Shown: positions 43,776-55,599 of the stretch, one piece after another | Numbering within the stretch: position 1 is the first letter of the stretch | Layout: each line of letters starts with the position of its first letter | Assembly: GCA_037447655.1 (NCBI GenBank) | Contig: JBBHKE010002853.1 | Location: 186,001-250,000 of the forward strand | Reading direction: 5' to 3' | From: Zygnema cylindricum | Lineage: Eukaryota; Streptophyta; Zygnematophyceae; Zygnematales; Zygnemataceae | Length of the DNA stretch: 64,000 nucleotides | Notes under the pieces: generated by a model | The model's database searches: none | Told to the model about the DNA's origin: nothing | Seen by the model: only the letters and a program-made list of their open reading frames with translations | Program-made: the position numbers and the translations under genes

Positions 43776-44711
43776 ATGAAGTTACCCGATGAGCTTGAGA
43801 ACATAGTCAACCATGTGCACGACTTGCCGGACTCAAGGTGGATATGGAACTCAGTGGTAGGAATGATCCTCGTTCGGGAGAATACGATTGAGATCCAAAT
43901 GGGAGGAAAGAGTGGGCAAGCCTTGGCAGATGGGACCAATTGGAGGAACAAGGATTCCCGAAGACCGGTTGGAAATTACAGAAAGGGGGAGCAGAAAAAT
44001 CAAACCGACAAGTTTGGACCAAGGTCTCCCAAGGGTTTATGTTATTTCTATAAGAAACCAGAGTTCTATATGGCGGAGTGCACTATGCTAACCGAGCTTC
44101 GGTTAAAGGAGGGGCAGACCGGTAGAACCTCGAGAGGAAAGAAAAAGGCCCTTGTTACTCAGGTACACGAGGAGGAATCCGAGGACGAGGACGGTGAGCT
44201 CTTGCTAGATGAGGAGTTGGAGGCAAAGACTGAGGTCGAAATTCCTCGAAAGCAGAAGTTTGCTTTTGGAGGTTTGAAAGGTGAAGGAGGTTGGATTGTG
44301 GATTTTGGTGCCTCCATGTACATGTGTGAGGATAAACACCTGTTCACTAAGATGAGAAAGATTCCCACTGTAGAGATAGCGTATGGGGATGGGAGGGTAG
44401 TCACTACTACTATTGTAGGATCGGTAAATCTGAAAGTTTTAGTGGAGGGAAAGACTACCATTGTGACATTCTCTGATGTGTTGTTTTTTCCAAAGTTAAA
44501 CAAAAACTTCATCTCAACGTTTGTGTTAGATGATAAGGGTTTTGAGACTAGCACTAAAAATGGAACTTTTACTGCTAGCTTTGAGGATGAAGTTTATTTC
44601 ACTACTGAAAAAGGTAGCCAAGGCATGTGTAGGCTGATTTTAAGCAATGAAAATAAGATGTTTTACTATGTTGGTGTTCAAGATATTATGTTGTGGCATA
44701 AGAGGCTTTGA
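43776..44711 (+). pseudogene. Copia L gag end, protease and integrase finger (311 codons)
   Basis: Open, but with key residues lost. The zinc knuckle reads CYFYKKPEFYMAEC, so the second cysteine and the histidine are gone. The protease reads VDFGASMYM instead of DSGASMHM. The integrase lead-in MLWHKRL ends at a TGA. An open frame with lost active sites shows that openness alone is not a sign of function here. Confidence 0.86.
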
Positions 44712-45900
44712 CATGTGCATTTAGATAAATTGAAAGAAATGAAAAAGATGGGAATAATGGAAGGAATTCAGTTCGGAGAAAGTGAAAACCTAAGTGACTG
44801 TAGTGGTTGTGCTCAAGGTAAAACACACATATAACCCTTCCCAAAGGAAGCCCCTTACAAAGGGGAAAAAATGTTAGACTTGGTACACACTGATATTTGG
44901 GGACGGGCCAAAGTGCCCTCACCCAGTGATAAAAGATTTATGATGACAATCACTGACGATTGGTCTCGATACTCTGGAGTGTGTTTTTTGAAAAATAAAC
45001 CAGAGCCCCCAGAGGTTTTTAAGGAATATAAGGGATGGAGTGAGAAACTTCATGAAACCCCTATTAAGAGAGTAAGGAGTGATAATGGGGGAGAGTGTAC
45101 CTCCAATCAGTTTGAGGATTTTATGAGAGAAGATGGAGTGCAACACCAAAAAAGATTTCCTAAAAAATCCGGAGCATAATGGTGTAGCCGAGAGGTTAAA
45201 TAGAACTCTAAGTGATAGTGCCACGAGTTTGCTCTCAGATAAGAAAATGAGAAGGAGATTTTGGGACGAAGCTATAAACGGTGAAAATTATCTCAAGAAA
45301 AGAGTTCTTACCTCGGCAGTAAAAGGCGAAACTCCTTATGAGAGATGGACCGGCCGAAAACCAGATGTTTCACACTTAAAGGTTTTTGGTAGTCTAGTGT
45401 TTAGCCTAGACACAGATCGGTCAAATTGGAAATTGGATCCAAAAGGAAAACTAGGATATCTGCTAGGATATGATGAAGATGTAAAAGGATATAGTCTATG
45501 ATCTTAAGAGAGAAGATATAATCATAGTAAAGCATCTAGTGGCCATGGATGAAGGGAAATCTATAGATCTATTTAAGAATACAAGGACAGTCAAAATCAG
45601 ATTTGAGTCAGAAATTCTGATGACTTTGAGCTTTCTAACTATCCAGTTTTTTGAGAAGATGATGATCTTGCAGGTACAAATCAGATCGAGGATTACTCAC
45701 CCGTGGAACCCTTAGTGCCAACTCTAACCAAAGCGGAAGACGTGGTGGAAATAGACCCGGAATCGAGGGATAGGGGAGAAGTCAAAACTATTCGAAAGAA
45801 TTCACGATAGCCATCCATTCCTGCATCACATTTTGAGGGTGGAAGGAGAAGCAACAAAAGACCGCAAGAGAAACATGTTAACAACAAGGTAACCAAACTG
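44712..45900 (+). pseudogene. Copia L integrase
   Basis: CSGCAQGK finger half (with a stop just after), HTDIWG, RSDNGGE with C following, and a frameshift in the PKNPEHNG region. It continues in 45133-45501 with GVAERLNRTLSDSA, KVFGSLVFSLDTDR and LLGYDEDVKGY. The DDE residues are present but split between frames. Confidence 0.83.
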
Positions 45901-47393
45901 TATCATCCCGATGAACCCCAGACTTATTATGAGGCAATGAAATGTCCTAAGAGGAACCGGTGGAAGACAGCTACAGAGGGATACGGTTTATGGCGTAATC
46001 GTAGGAGTTGGTGGATTGTCCGCGATAGGAAGCGGGTGTGGTACCGTGAAACTCAATTTGATTACCGATGGCTTCCAAATTACTTAGTATGAAGGGATTA
46101 ACTCAAAATTGACTCTGAGGAAACTTTGCTCGGGTGGTAAGTTTCTATTGGATCACAAATGCGAAAACTTGGAAATACTGTATTGGACGCCAAGCTGACT
46201 TTATACATGGATAGTTCGAAGATTTTATGCGAGAACGAAAGGATTTTATTAGACGGGAGGAGAGCAAGGTATGCGGATTAATAAAATCTTTGTATAGGCT
46301 GAAACAAGCGCCCAGGCAATGGAACAAGAAGCTCGATGAGTTTCTTACAGGTTTGGGATATATTTGGATCAGCTCAAATCACTCAATTTATTTTTTTGAA
46401 GACGAGGAAAGATTTATTTTTATTGCAATTGATGTTGATGATTTGCTTGTTTTAAGTAAATCTATGGATAAAAAAAATAAGTTGAAAATGATTTAAAAAG
46501 AAGATTTGAAATGAAATATATCGGAGAAGCAAGGTATATTTTGGGAATTCAGGTAGAGAGAGACAAAGATAGAAAGATAATAAAAATAACTCAAAAAGAG
46601 GCCATTGGAAAAATGTTAGAAAAATTCCAAATGGACAAGGCTAATAGTTGTACCACTCCTATGGAACTAAAGAAGGGAAGTGAGGGGGAGTGTGGAAGAG
46701 GGAGTTATAATCTTCGAAGATGAGGTAGGCCTGGAAGAGAAAATATTTATGCACACCATCCCTTATAGACAAGTAGTGGGCAGCATAATATATTTCATGA
46801 ATTATACCCGTTTGGACATAGCTGCAGCTGTAGGAGTACTAAGTAGGTGTCTGAATGCTCCCAATAAAAACGAATAGGAGGCAACTAAGAGAGTCCTTAG
46901 ATATCTCATAGGAACTAGAGATCTAAGGTTGCATTTGAACGGGAACAATACTGACATCACCACTTGGAGTGATGCCAACTATGGGGATGCTCATATGAGG
47001 AGATGCACGTCTTGATATGTATTGTATGTGGGTGATGGGGCTTGCTGTTGAAGCAGCAAGCAGCAAAAGGTCATTGCTCAATCCACCATGGAGGCTGAGT
47101 ACATGGCCTGTAGCTCTGGTGTAAAAGAATTAATGTGGGTCAAGTCTTTTAGAGCCTGGGCATCATAAGAGGTGTAATTTTTGTAATGTGCAACGCATCA
47201 TTATGCAGAAATCCTAATATCATTTTAAAGCAAACACAGTAGACGTAGTTTTGTTAAAGAGAAGGTAAGAAACAAAATAATCAGTTTGGAGTACAAACCA
47301 AACAGCGAGATGGTAGCAGATATGATGACAAAACCTGTGCCTTCCCCTAAGTTAATTTTCTGCCAGGAGAAGTGTGGTCTGAAATTAAAACGT
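45901..47393 (+). pseudogene. Copia L reverse transcriptase and RNase H
   Basis: The RT N-terminal part (45950-46230) is so decayed that only ELVDC, EETL and FYMR-like traces remain. RT continues at 46227-46496 with LYRLKQAPRQWN. The catalytic box reads DVDD in place of YVDD. RNase H lies at 46680-47390, with stops and a deletion around 47150-47230 (FFCDNQ region reduced). Confidence 0.82.
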
Positions 47394-47412
47394 AACTACA
47401 AAATAAGGGGAG
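47394..47412 (+). other. Polypurine tract of element L
   Basis: AACTACAAAATAAGGGGAG before the 3' LTR. The first bases differ from the GACTAG of the other elements. Confidence 0.78.
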
Positions 47413-48500
47413 TGTAGAAATTAATGGTTATTTGTTAAGTATTTTCTAGGTCTAAAATGAAAGGCAAAAAAGAGGCCTAGGCAGTCTACTTCTAACTCAT
47501 CTCTTCAGCTCCCACACTTGTCGCAATCACTGAAAGTTGAAGAGGAAGCTAGATCCATGGCTGCCTATTTTGCTTATAGAGATAGAGAGACAGGGGTAGA
47601 TTTTGGTAGATTTACCAAGATATACTTGACGGACCCAAGATGTGACCTTGGTACCTACCGTCCGTCAATTCTCAGTAGCCGGTAGCTTTATCCTATAGTC
47701 TAAGATCGGTGTCAAGACATATAGGGTTTAACAAATATTTAAATTGTTACGCGTGAACAATTTCATTTAACTGTAACTATAGACGACGCGCATGGATACA
47801 GTTTTTTAAAAGTACAGAGTACTTTGTAAATACAAAATGGATATCGCGCATTTTGTTTCAACAATGAAACAAATATCGCGCAACAATTTATGACGGCTAC
47901 GATTAAAAACCGGTTTGATCGGACGGCTGAAAAAGACGCTGAGATCGCGCAATATGATTTTGGCGGTTTTTGGTCATCGCTACATCGATGGACGCGTGGC
48001 ACAACAACATTGGATTACGACATCTACAGAGATTTTTGGAACGAATCCAAATATGACATGTGTCGGTTAGTTGGCCATGTACACGATATGACATGTGTCG
48101 GTTAGTTGGCCATGTCATACAATGGCCATACAGAAAGTACACCGACACCTGTACCTTTCTGTACGATACAATATTTTGATTGGTGCCGTACTTCAATAGA
48201 TAGTGTTTTAGAGAGAGATAAGACTTAGAAAAATTTGGAAGAAATGACCTTCTCTTTAAGAGAGCCTCTGTACAAAAGGTGAACTTTGACCCTCCATAAC
48301 TTACTGCTCAGGGGAGCAAATTCAGAAATTCTTTTTGCTGTCCACTCAGGGGAGTCTTGCCTTCTTAGGGGTGAAGGTGATCAGAGTTTTTCTCTGCCAG
48401 GGTGGCAGCTTTGATGCTGAAACACACAGGGGTCAGGGTTATCCTAGAGGCTTTTTGCAAGCTGTCCATTATGAGGACCTATAGAGGTCGCAGAGTTGCA
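47413..48500 (+). repeat. 3' LTR of element L
   Basis: Runs TGTAGAAATTAATGG to GCAGAGTTGCA. The hairpin motif TGTTTCA-ACAA-TGAAACA keeps pairing through two matched changes compared with the 5' LTR. tRNA-like module at about 47632-47702, minus strand. Confidence 0.88.
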
Positions 48501-48501
48501 T

Positions 48502-49251
48502 AAAAGAACAACTATGGTGAGGGGAGCTAGGCTCTCAGCTAGAGTTCCACTTGAACGGGTTATAACTAAAACTGAAAAAAATGACAGTAAATTTGGGAGT
48601 ACAAAAACACTATAGCAAAACATCTAATACTTCAAAACGTGTCTAAGAATATAGCTATCACTCTTATACAAGTAACCAAGTCTTCAAAAATAGGGGAAAC
48701 ACTAATTCACCTATATTAGAGTGAGACTATACAGAGGAAGCGATAGTAAAATAGGGTAGGGAAGCCTATGTTTATAAAGGCGGTAGCATGATAAAGATTT
48801 GCAATGATATTGCTGTGTTATATGATAAGCGTGCTAGAGCAAAATATGTAGAATCCGAGGAGAGAAAAATTGACACACTAATCTTAAAACATCAAAATGA
48901 GTACGAAACATCATCAACCGTATGTAGGAAATGGATTGCTCCTCATGGACTTGGAGCATTACCATGGGTATGATACTTGTGATGGAAAGCGCTTTGGAGC
49001 TTTGTAGGGGAAGTGACAGGGTGAATGCATTGATAGCTGGTGGTGAAAGGCGGAAGCGTGATGAGAGGAATGTTGGTGACTAGCGAAAGCGTGATGAGAG
49101 GAAGAGAGATAATGATAAGCCTTATCGGAACTTTGGTGGAAAGAGAGGAAGAGGAAAAGAAAAGGGAGCTTCGAAAAGAGGGGTTTGCTTGGAGTGAAGG
49201 GAACTGGGTCGTTATAAGGCAGAATGCCCTTGTTTTGGAAGAAATTAGAAG
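48502..49251 (+). pseudogene. Copia K gag, resumed after L
   Basis: TMVRGARLSARV..., YKGGSMIKICNDIAVLY (48775-48830) and RNFGGKRGRGK (about 49120-49160) match residues about 97 to 320 of the I Gag, with many stops. It ends at inverted LTR M near the expected zinc knuckle. Confidence 0.8.
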
Positions 49252-50070
49252 TGTAATTCTGTGATTTCCATTTGTTATATAGAATGTCCAAACATGTAGA
49301 GCCTCTAATATAATATTTGCACTTTTGATTTTGCACAAATAAGTGGCACCATGGCAAAAACTTTGGCGTACACCTTTGTGTGTTTAGACTCTCTTGAGTC
49401 CGCAACAAAAAAAAATAATTGAAATTGCTATCGTGAGCATTAAGTTATCGTTATTCAAAGACAACAAATCTATACAGATGGATTTTGGGAGAGAAGGCTT
49501 TCAAAAAATTGTCTAAGTCCTAAGAACCTCCTCACAGCTCCTCTAGACCAATCAAAACATCATACAGTAAAAAATGTGTATACAACGTACGGTAGCAGCC
49601 GTACTTTATGGATGGAGTTATTCGGCACCACTCTCGGTCTGCCACGTGGCAAATACGTCGTTGCCATTTGTTACCTTTCTTCTCCGACATCCTTGAAAAT
49701 GGTGCCACGTGTCATTTTTCCTCCACTTTGGCGAAGTATTGCCAAAAAACCTTTCCGGCATGCCGGCACTCACGTGTGCCGTCCGTTTATATTTCAGCGA
49801 TCAATGTCTGTCGTTCGATCAGATGGCGCGCCAAATAATGTTAACTGTTGAAATTATTTCCGTGTTGACCATTGAATTTATACGGTCGTCGTCTCGTTTG
49901 ACCGTTAAAATTTCGTCTTCTCTGCGAACCGTCAATTGCGAATGACATTAAATTTCGTCCGTTTAAATTAAATGTCGTTTCGTTTATTTCGTGCGGCACA
50001 GTATTTTGTGATGTATTACACTTTCCATGACGGTTTTGTTTCGTTAGCCGTTAATTGAAATGTGTTGCTT
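49252..50070 (-). repeat. LTR fragment M, inverted
   Basis: The minus strand ends CATCACAGAATTACA-like and matches the B 3' LTR in its promoter half (CGCACGAAATAAACG, GACGGACGAAATTTAATG) and the H family near the end. The outer 150 bp or so has no match. The boundary at 50070 is approximate. Confidence 0.6.
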
Positions 50071-50661
50071 TTCAAGCTCGTGTGCATTTTTTGGCATACC
50101 TTTATTTTACCAAGGATTTTCGGGCCTTTTCTACCCTGTACGTTCATCGGAGTACGGAGGAGGGGGAGCACCAAACCAGATAGAATTCTTGTATTTGTTC
50201 AACTGAGCGGAACGCATTTTATTTTGTGCCTAACGGAGGCCTGACGACTAAGTTATTTCGCCTCAAATATTACAATTCCGTTTTATGGGACAAGTTGCCA
50301 CTAGCCCTTGTGGAGGGTACATTGGGGATTGCCACGTAACTTTTCAGATTGTCATATAGATTATGATGTTAGCAGTCTGTTGAAATTTAGTTATGGCTCA
50401 GCTGATTTTTGGTCCATTAATTACATCAGGTCAAAGTTTGGCGTTTTCGTGTCCTGTTCGTTACTTTGTCTTATAATAGCGGAACAAATTATGCCTTACG
50501 GTTGCAGATCTAGCTGCATTCAAGAGTATAACTTTTTTCCCCAAGTGTGGCACTGATTATTTTGTCTTATGTCTATTCGGTGACACTTTCTTCCCGCTCA
50601 TTTGCTAATAGCATAGCGTTGACCTTTTGCACCTGAGATTGGACAAACTTTGATGTATAAG
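50071..50661 (+). other. Unassigned DNA
   Basis: No Copia motif and no supported gene. Short open stretches (50308-50556) have no known domain. Confidence 0.45.
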
Positions 50662-51585
50662 GCACTAGGGTCCGAAGGAGACAAGTTGCTTTTTCAATAC
50701 TATCTCTTGAGAAAACCCCCAAAAATTCCAAAACAAACTTTCTGTTAGAGAATCTTTGTTTTATGTGTGTTGTGACTCTATTGCCATCTTGGTTTTGAGA
50801 TTTGTCTTTTGTGGAAATCACAGTTCGGGCGGGTAGTTTGCGCTATCTTTCCTTTGCATGATCTTTGACAGTTTGCTGTTTAAACCGAGAAGAGTTAGGT
50901 CGGTACGGAGTTGCAGATACTGAGGGGGGAGGGAGGATCATACTTGTTTTCAATACCATTGGGAGAAATTTTACTTTTCCTCGTTGTCATCATTGATTGT
51001 CGGGGTATGTTGAGCTTGCTTCGCCATTTCATTTATTCCATCGTTCATTCTCTTTACTGGGGTAAGGTGATATTGTAAAATTTGAAACGGCGAATTATAA
51101 TTCTTTCTATATTTCTACGTTGAAGTTCATTTGTGTCTTCGTTTGAAGTCCTTTTAGGTTCCGATGTGGTTTGGCCGGAATAGGTTGCTAGAACCGTTTG
51201 ATGAAAAAAATGGGTTTTGACAAAGCATTTGTTAAGAATTCCAGTGGTAAATAAGATTACTAAAAAAACACCTATCCACTCGGATTAGGGGGGAAAGGTG
51301 CTTTTTGATTTTGGAAAATCTCTTTGTGGAAGGGAGCTAGGGTTTCCATTTTATATTTCTTTCCTCTTTCTTGTTGTCGTCATCCAATGTGGGGAGGAGA
51401 AGCGCAGGATAGGGGAACCTCAGACCTCACATCTAAGGAGAAAGGTAGTCAGGAGAGATTTGCACAGGGAGGGGATTCTAAGAGGCCAGAGGAATCATTT
51501 TAAGGGGCCTCCATGTTTGATTCTCCCCTCAAGAAAACCAGACAAAGAAATTGTTCCTCCGCCTGCACCCAACCTCACTCCTAAG
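50662..51585 (+). repeat. Direct repeat copy 1, truncated by element N
   Basis: It matches copy 2 (52737-53660). The first 870 bp or so are nearly identical (one single-base indel noticed), but the last 50 bp differ at about one base in five. It ends exactly at the N LTR. It carries the start of the unidentified reading frame (from about 51387). Confidence 0.85.
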
Positions 51586-52489
51586 TGAAATTATGTGGTC
51601 TCCATTAACCAACAAAATTAGCAGCCTATGTAAAGCCTCTTGGATAATATTTGACCCTGTCACTTTCCAACTGAATAAGTGCCGCCAAGGCACACAAATA
51701 TTATGATCACCCTCTTCCCTGTAAAGACAAGACTTCCCTAAGTCAAACGCAAAAAGAATCACTAAATTTGCTCCCTTGAGCAGTTAGTTATGGTTGGCCA
51801 AAGATGGCGTATAAATACAAAAGGTCACTTGGAGAGAGGCGCCTCAAACACGCTAAGTCCCTTAACTACTACTCAAAACTACTTACTACTCTACCCTCTG
51901 CCAATCAAAAGGGTGTATAGTACAAAATGGTACAGTGGCCGATTGTACTTCTTGTACCGCCATTGTACAACATGGCTTTCTGGTTAACACTTGTTAATAC
52001 GGGAGCCATCGCTCCTCCTCCCATCCTTTCCAACGTCCAATGATGTGGCGCCACGTGGCACAACGTGCCGCTATGTCCAAAAGCCGCCAAAGATTCATTC
52101 GGGTTTGGCGGGGGCGATGACGTGCGTCTGATCATGTATTTTACACGGTTAGATTCACGTCCGCGAGCGACGTTTGACTATAGATGTCGTTTCGTCAATT
52201 TTGGTCTATTTTAATGAAAGTGACGTTTGCGTAGCACTTTAATTAAACAGCGAACTGAATGCGTGTATCGTTTTGTGAACGCCATAATCGTTAAGGCGTA
52301 CGTCTATGTAGTACTTCGTTGACCTAGGTTCAAATTTGGTTTGGGGAATCATTTTGGAAATCTATCAATCTGTCTACCTGTCTGCCTGTTTCTTTCTGAC
52401 TATGGCGGTAGCCATGGTGAATCTCTCTCCCTCTCTCTTCACTCTAGAGTCTAAATTAAGAAGTTAATATTAATTACTTCTTTTGAACA
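51586..52489 (-). repeat. 3' LTR of Copia fragment N (H family)
   Basis: 904 bp; the minus strand runs TGTTCAAAAGAAG to CCACATAATTTCA. The gag start carries the same TAA at codon 5 as H. tRNA-like module at 52280-52345 (AGGTTCAAATTTG). Confidence 0.85.
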
Positions 52490-52738
52490 CTCCCCTTAAT
52501 TTTTAGTCAACTTTTAATTTAAGTCCACAATTTTCTTTGCAAAATTTTAACTTAGGAGAAGGTACCGGTTTTGTCACCATGACTGCAATCATCTCTTTAT
52601 CACTTTTATGAACCAGTTTAATTATTTTATTCTTAACCTTCTCTTTGGCAAAGCTTAGTCTTATATCCATATGTTTAGCTTTGAAATGGTGATTTGCATT
52701 AGCGCGATAGAGATAGCAGATTGATTATCACAAAAGAC
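52490..52738 (-). pseudogene. Copia N polypurine tract and RNase H end
   Basis: The tract GACTAAAAATTAAGGGGAGT is followed by the end of RNase H with readable KLNIWI and CDNQSAISI traces. Internal sequence stops at 52738, where the direct repeat begins. Confidence 0.78.
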
Positions 52739-53660
52739 ATTAGGGTCCGAAGGAGACAAGTTGCTTTTTCAATACTATCTCTTGAGAAAACCCCCAAAAA
52801 TTCCAAAACAAACTTTCTGTTAGAGAATCTTTGTTTTATGTGTGTTGTGACTCTATTGCCATCTTGGTTTGAGATTTGTCTTTTGTGGAAATCACAGTTC
52901 GGGCGGGTAGTTTGCGCTATCTTTCCTTTGCATGATCTTTGACAGTTTGCTGTTTAAACCGAGAAGAGTTAGGTCGGTACGGAGTTGCAGATACTGAGGG
53001 GGGAGGGAGGATCATACTTGTTTTCAATACCATTGGGAGAAATTTTACTTTTCCTCGTTGTCATCATTGATTGTCGGGGTATGTTGAGCTTGCTTCGCCA
53101 TTTCATTTATTCCATCGTTCATTCTCTTTACTGGGGTAAGGTGATATTGTAAAATTTGAAACGGCGAATTATAATTCTTTCTATATTTCTACGTTGAAGT
53201 TCATTTGTGTCTTCGTTTGAAGTCCTTTTAGGTTCCGATGTGGTTTGGCCGGAATAGGTTGCTAGAACCGTTTGATGAAAAAAATGGGTTTTGACAAAGC
53301 ATTTGTTAAGAATTCCAGTGGTAAATAAGATTACTAAAAAAACACCTATCCACTCGGATTAGGGGGGAAAGGTGCTTTTTGATTTTGGAAAATCTCTTTG
53401 TGGAAGGGAGCTAGGGTTTCCATTTTATATTTCTTTCCTCTTTCTTGTTGTCGTCATCCAATGTGGGGAGGAGAAGCGCAGGATAGGGGAACCTCAGACC
53501 TCACATCTAAGGAGAAAGGTAGTCAGGAGAGATTTGCACAGGGAGGGGATTCTAAGAGGCCAGAGGAATCATTTTAAGGGGCCTCCATGTTTGATTCTCC
53601 CCTCAAGAAATCAGACAAGGAAATCATTCCTCCGCCTCAGCCTACCCTCACCCAAAGCAA
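52737..53660 (+). repeat. Direct repeat copy 2
   Basis: Begins CATTAGGGTCCGAAGG directly after the N RNase H remnant. It continues into sequence with no counterpart after copy 1. The unit has no TG...CA ends or PBS, so it does not look like an LTR. Confidence 0.85.
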
Positions 53661-54493
53661 TTCCCTTCTTTGGGTGAGGCTGCTTGAGCCCAGGCCGAGG
53701 AGAAAAATAAAGTGTCTCCAATTGCCTGTCCCAAGAGGTTGGCGCATAGGGAGCCCACTCTGGGACATCTCCCAGAGGTCAGATTCCATATATGATCTAA
53801 GATACCCAAAGCCGATATTCTAATTGATCTCGCGGAGTTGGCTCATCCAGGTCATCTTGGTCTAAAGGAAATCCTTGCTCTTCACGACTTCCATTAGTTG
53901 AACGTGAAGAAGGAGTTAGTTCAAAAAGTGGCGCGGACAGATCAAGCTAGGGTGGTTAGACCGGTAGGAGGGGTAGTGGAGATTTTAAGCAGTTCCTTTG
54001 CGAGTAGTTCTTCACAATCGGTACATGACCGGCCCCGGAGAGCTCCTGCTCCTCGCCCTCCGCCATCCTCCTCCTAAGACACTTCGACAAGCTAGCCTTC
54101 CAAGGGATGCACCACTTCTCGGTCTCGTCAAGAAGAATGAGCTAGCAAGAAGGAAGCTAGCAAGATCCTTGGAAGGGGAAGAGGTTCAACCTTCGAGGTT
54201 GCAAGGGGAGATTCACCCCCTTCTCTTGTACTACTGCCTGCTCAATCTTTAGAAGGGTTATGGTGAACTAGACATACTGAACCGGAAGTTCTGGGTACGG
54301 TACCAAATGATTTGTTGGAACGGTTGTTGCAAACTAGGCCTAACGACCTAGTTATTTCGGGTATGGGAATAACGCATTTGACCAAGGTAGTCATACGAAC
54401 ACAGGAATTGTAAGATATATTGAAAACTCAAGGCCACGCTACGGCCGGGGCCGAACTCGTCACTAAAGATTTGAAGGCCTTAGAGGTGGAGAT
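53463..54493 (+). pseudogene. Unidentified decayed reading frame
   Basis: 53463-53800 reads MWGGEAQDRGTSDLTSKEKG with one TAA, then SMFDSPLKK, a proline-rich PPPQPTL stretch and a basic region. From 53808 another phase reads KADILIDLAELAHPGHLGLK, a serine/proline-rich low-complexity stretch, then NDLLERLLQTRPNDLVISGMG, with six in-frame stops over about 228 codons. Most stops could come from C-to-T changes of CAG, CAA or CGA codons. Composition is coding-like, but I do not recognise the family. A Gag of another element class or a host gene relic are both possible. It is cut at 54493 by LTR fragment P. Confidence 0.5.
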
Positions 54494-55598
54494 TGTTTTT
54501 CTACGACCACTGGAGTAGGAGGAGTGACACCAGTAGTCGTAGAATTAGACATAATTCACCACAGAAGCTTATCAAGAATCCTATCAAATAACTGCTTTCT
54601 ACAGCTCAATGACACAAAGGTCAAAACTGATTCAAACTATACCATAGTATATGTTGTCCATAGCCATTTCTAGCCATGGATTCACCCTAGGAAGCACCAC
54701 AGACTACCCTAAAAACAGCGTAATTTGGATACACACAGAATTCAACAGAATTAATAAAACAAGCTGAAACTGCATTTACAGATATTATCTAGGATATAAA
54801 ATGACCTCACAAAGTTTCAGACAAAAATAATAAACAGATTGATCACATCATCTAGTCAAAGTTGCAGAAAAACAGTCTGCCGGAACTTTGATCAGACAGG
54901 CTAACTTCACAATGAAGTAAAACACAGACCAGGCACACAATAAACCTGAAAATATGTGACAATATTAAAAATATAAATAGGAACAAACATGCAGAATTTC
55001 AGATAATTCCGCTAGCAAATCTGAGAGTAATCCTCAGATAAAATTACCAAAAATAACCATAAACAGTTTTTGGTCCAAAAAGTTCCTATGTCCTAAAATG
55101 ACGAAGTCCTACAAATATATACAAGAGCTTACTGCTGAATGTACGGAGGCATATGAGCGGTACGCTATCTACCAGCTACCTCTATTAATGTCGGTATACC
55201 TGAATACTTCAAGGTATGTCAAAGTGAGTAAATCTACACTAATAATTAATTCACAAAAAAACACATCAATGTTCAACCAAATATTTACATCGACGCTTCC
55301 GTAAAATCCGCGTACTGAGTATCAACTTGATTAGTCACTTGAGGACGAAACCACGTCATGAACCGACATCACATACGTACGGTCCACTTGATACCACATT
55401 ATCAAAATACAATCCTTTAACTTCAATTGTACAATTACTCCCCCAATCCACAAATCCATTCGAACCTCCATTTGTACCACCACAATATTTCCGGTAATAA
55501 TCTACGCACGAACCGTCGCGTGCGCACAAAATGTGGCGTAAGTACGAAACTAACATTTCAAAAACAACAGTATAGTGTATCACAAAGGTATAGTGTAT
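54494..55598 (-). repeat. LTR fragment P (class 2), interrupted by F3
   Basis: 54494-54651 is the gag-end of a class 2 LTR like E. The minus strand encodes an MSNSTTTGV start 59 nt from the edge, in the usual phase. After F3 only about 30 bp remain (containing GTATAGTGTATCA twice) before O. The rest is lost. Confidence 0.72.
54652..55569 (-). mobile_element. Solo LTR F3 (class 2)
   Basis: 918 bp, TGTTGTCCATAGCC to AAAACAACA, with a perfect 5-bp target duplication GTATA (54647-54651 and 55570-55574). It is closely similar to F1 in its first 450 bp and shorter in the second half. The ATG lies 26 nt from the gag end. Confidence 0.88.
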
Positions 55599-55599
55599 C

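Larger units (their letters stand above)
42132..48501 (+). mobile_element. Copia element L, full length, decayed
   Basis: LTRs at 42132-43185 and 47413-48500 bracket gag-pol on the plus strand. It is inserted in K gag: AAAAG flanks it (42127-42131 and 48502-48506), with one extra T at the right edge. K gag (TMVRGARLSA) resumes at 48511. LTR divergence is moderate by eye, and the 3' LTR has a short tandem duplication of GACATGTGTCGGTTAGTTGG near 48053-48110. Confidence 0.9.

Noticed and set aside
50662-53660. Reading the 0.9-kb direct repeat as a pair of LTRs around an element.
   Set aside because: No TG...CA ends, no PBS or polypurine tract next to either copy, and the middle is the 3' end of an unrelated Copia element.
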